A stretch of 64,000 bases of DNA from Streptomyces laurentii (lineage in GTDB: Bacteria; Actinomycetota; Actinomycetes; Streptomycetales; Streptomycetaceae), in contig AP017424.1 in assembly GCA_002355495.1 (NCBI GenBank), positions 4,091,001 to 4,155,000 on the forward strand, read 5' to 3'. A model generated the notes under the pieces. It saw nothing but the letters and a program-made list of their open reading frames with translations. It was not told the DNA's origin and did not search any database. Shown piece by piece: positions 63,292 through 64,000 of the stretch (positions are counted from its first letter, which is position 1; each line of letters begins with the position of its first letter). The translations under genes and the position numbers were made by a program.

Positions 63292-63858
63292 ATGTCCGAC
63301 ACCCCCGAGCCCTCCGGCCCCCAGGGCCCGCAGGAGCCGAGCCTCGACGAGCAGATCGCCGCGTATCAGCGCGAGTTCCGCGACCTCGACCCCCAGGTCG
63401 AGAAGGTGGTCTCCGCGCTGGGGCGGCTGAACCGGCGGATGAACGTGGCGTACGGCCGCCAGGTCGCCGACCTCGGCATCAGCAACGCCGAGTGGGAGGT
63501 CCTCAAGACGCTGGTCCTCTCCGGTGCCCCGTACCGGCTGGGTCCCGGCGAGCTGGCCAAGCGCCTCGGACTGACCCCGGCCGCGATGACCCACCGCATC
63601 GACCGCATGGCGGGCGAGGGCCTGGTCACCCGCGACCGTGACGAGAACAACCGCGTGCGTGTGATCGTCGAGCTCACGGACGAGGGTCGCCAGAAGTGGC
63701 TGGAGGCCATGCGCATGGCGACGGACTTCGAGCAGGACCTGCTCCAGGACCTGTCGCCCGACGAGCGCGGGGTGCTCGGCGAGATGCTGATCCGCCTGCT
63801 GCGCCGGGTGGAGCTGACCCAGCCCGACGCGGGCGGCCGGCTCACCGACCTGGACTGA
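63292..63858 (+). CDS. MarR-family regulator of the MFS pump (SCO4122-like)
   Basis: The 188-residue winged-helix regulator has a dimerisation helix (SLDEQIAAYQREFRDLDPQVEKVVSALGRLNRRM), recognition region LGPGELAKRLGLTPAAMTHRIDRMAGEGLV (about 80-110) and wing RDRDENNRVRVIVELTDEGRQ. Divergent from the MFS gene, it should repress the pump and itself until a drug or oxidant binds. No ribosome site precedes the ATG, and GATACT seven bases upstream suggests a leaderless message. Confidence 0.92.
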   Translation: MSDTPEPSGPQGPQEPSLDEQIAAYQREFRDLDPQVEKVVSALGRLNRRMNVAYGRQVADLGISNAEWEVLKTLVLSGAPYRLGPGELAKRLGLTPAAMTHRIDRMAGEGLVTRDRDENNRVRVIVELTDEGRQKWLEAMRMATDFEQDLLQDLSPDERGVLGEMLIRLLRRVELTQPDAGGRLTDLD

Positions 63859-63866
63859 CACGGGCG

Positions 63867-63918
63867 GACCGCGGAGCCGGCGGCGGGGCCTTCAGGAGGG
63901 GCTCCGCGGGCCGTCCGG
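63867..63918 (+). terminator. marR terminator
   Basis: The inverted repeat GGACCGCGGAGCC pairs with GGCTCCGCGGGCCGTCC across a 20-base G+C-rich loop, starting about 10 bases after the stop. Confidence 0.55.
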
Positions 63919-63935
63919 GGCCTGCCGGGTGGGCC

Positions 63936-63964
63936 TTGACACGATCTTCATGGATGCGTAAGGT
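63936..63964 (+). promoter_or_regulatory. Strong vegetative promoter at the right edge
   Basis: TTGACA (63936-63941), exactly 17 bases, and TAAGGT (63959-63964) form the best vegetative-sigma promoter in the window. The transcribed gene lies beyond the window. The first 30 bases of the transcript contain complementary words (TTGCCACGGAGCC and GGTACGG) that may fold. Confidence 0.75.
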
Positions 63965-64000
63965 TCTCCGAGTTGCCACGGAGCCGGTACGGTCCCCGGC

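Overview
The window is chromosomal DNA of very high G+C content (roughly 70% or more). Its gene content and order match the core chromosome of a Streptomyces: a purine cluster, valine dehydrogenase, bldC, hrpA, a DEAD-box helicase, trmB, a SCO4114-like sporulation gene, atrA, an NDH-2 gene and an MFS/MarR pair. From memory, the order is collinear with about SCO4068 to SCO4122 of S. coelicolor. No database search was run. No prophage, insertion sequence, CRISPR array or replication origin was seen.

Layout. Bases 1-14 kb hold most of a de novo purine pathway: the purD 3' end, purC, purS-purQ-purL (overlapping), purF and purM. Also here are an unusual M48-like membrane protein, a DMFase-beta-like protein, three glycine tRNA genes and a divergently read Lsr2-type nucleoid protein. 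Bases 14-23 kb hold a DUF3073 gene, valine dehydrogenase, bldC with a structured leader and strong terminator, tRNA-Asp and hrpA. Bases 23-34 kb hold a DsbA-like/CcdA-like thiol-redox pair, tRNA-Phe/Asp/Glu, a zincin, a lipoprotein, a DEAD-box helicase with an RGG-type tail, a secreted propeller-like protein, tRNA-Lys, an ECF41-like sigma factor and tRNA-fMet. Bases 34-48 kb hold a cysteine-synthase-like enzyme coupled to an MFS exporter, a SpoIIE-type phosphatase, an M23 peptidase behind a c-di-AMP (ydaO) riboswitch, an aldo/keto reductase, two paralogous membrane proteins, a PrsW-type protease, trmB, an L-2-hydroxyglutarate oxidase and a TTA-containing sporulation regulator. Bases 48-64 kb hold an asparagine-synthetase-like cyclase homologue, a Uma2 nuclease-fold protein, an AfsR/BTAD-type regulator, a transmembrane ECF sigma factor with a carbohydrate-binding tail, atrA, NDH-2, a PAS/PP2C/HATPase regulator and an MFS pump with its MarR regulator.

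Points of most interest. The tRNA-Gly(UCC) at 5788-5859 lacks the D-loop GG and the TPsiC sequence. It carries GTGC there instead, which is the hallmark of the staphylococcal glycine tRNAs reserved for peptidoglycan cross-bridge synthesis. Streptomyces also has a glycine bridge. Three genes (purM, the BTAD regulator, the transmembrane sigma factor) are each broken by one apparently missing base in a run of exactly four G or C, which points to homopolymer errors in the assembly. The sigma factor, once repaired, is a single chain of sigma domains, zinc finger, membrane segments, Pro/Thr linker and NPCBM domain. Only one gene in the window was found to carry a TTA (bldA-dependent) codon.

Regulation. 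Many genes show a -10-like hexamer 6-7 bases before the start codon and no Shine-Dalgarno, as expected for leaderless transcripts (purF, the 10047 gene, the zincin, PrsW, the BTAD regulator, the MarR gene).
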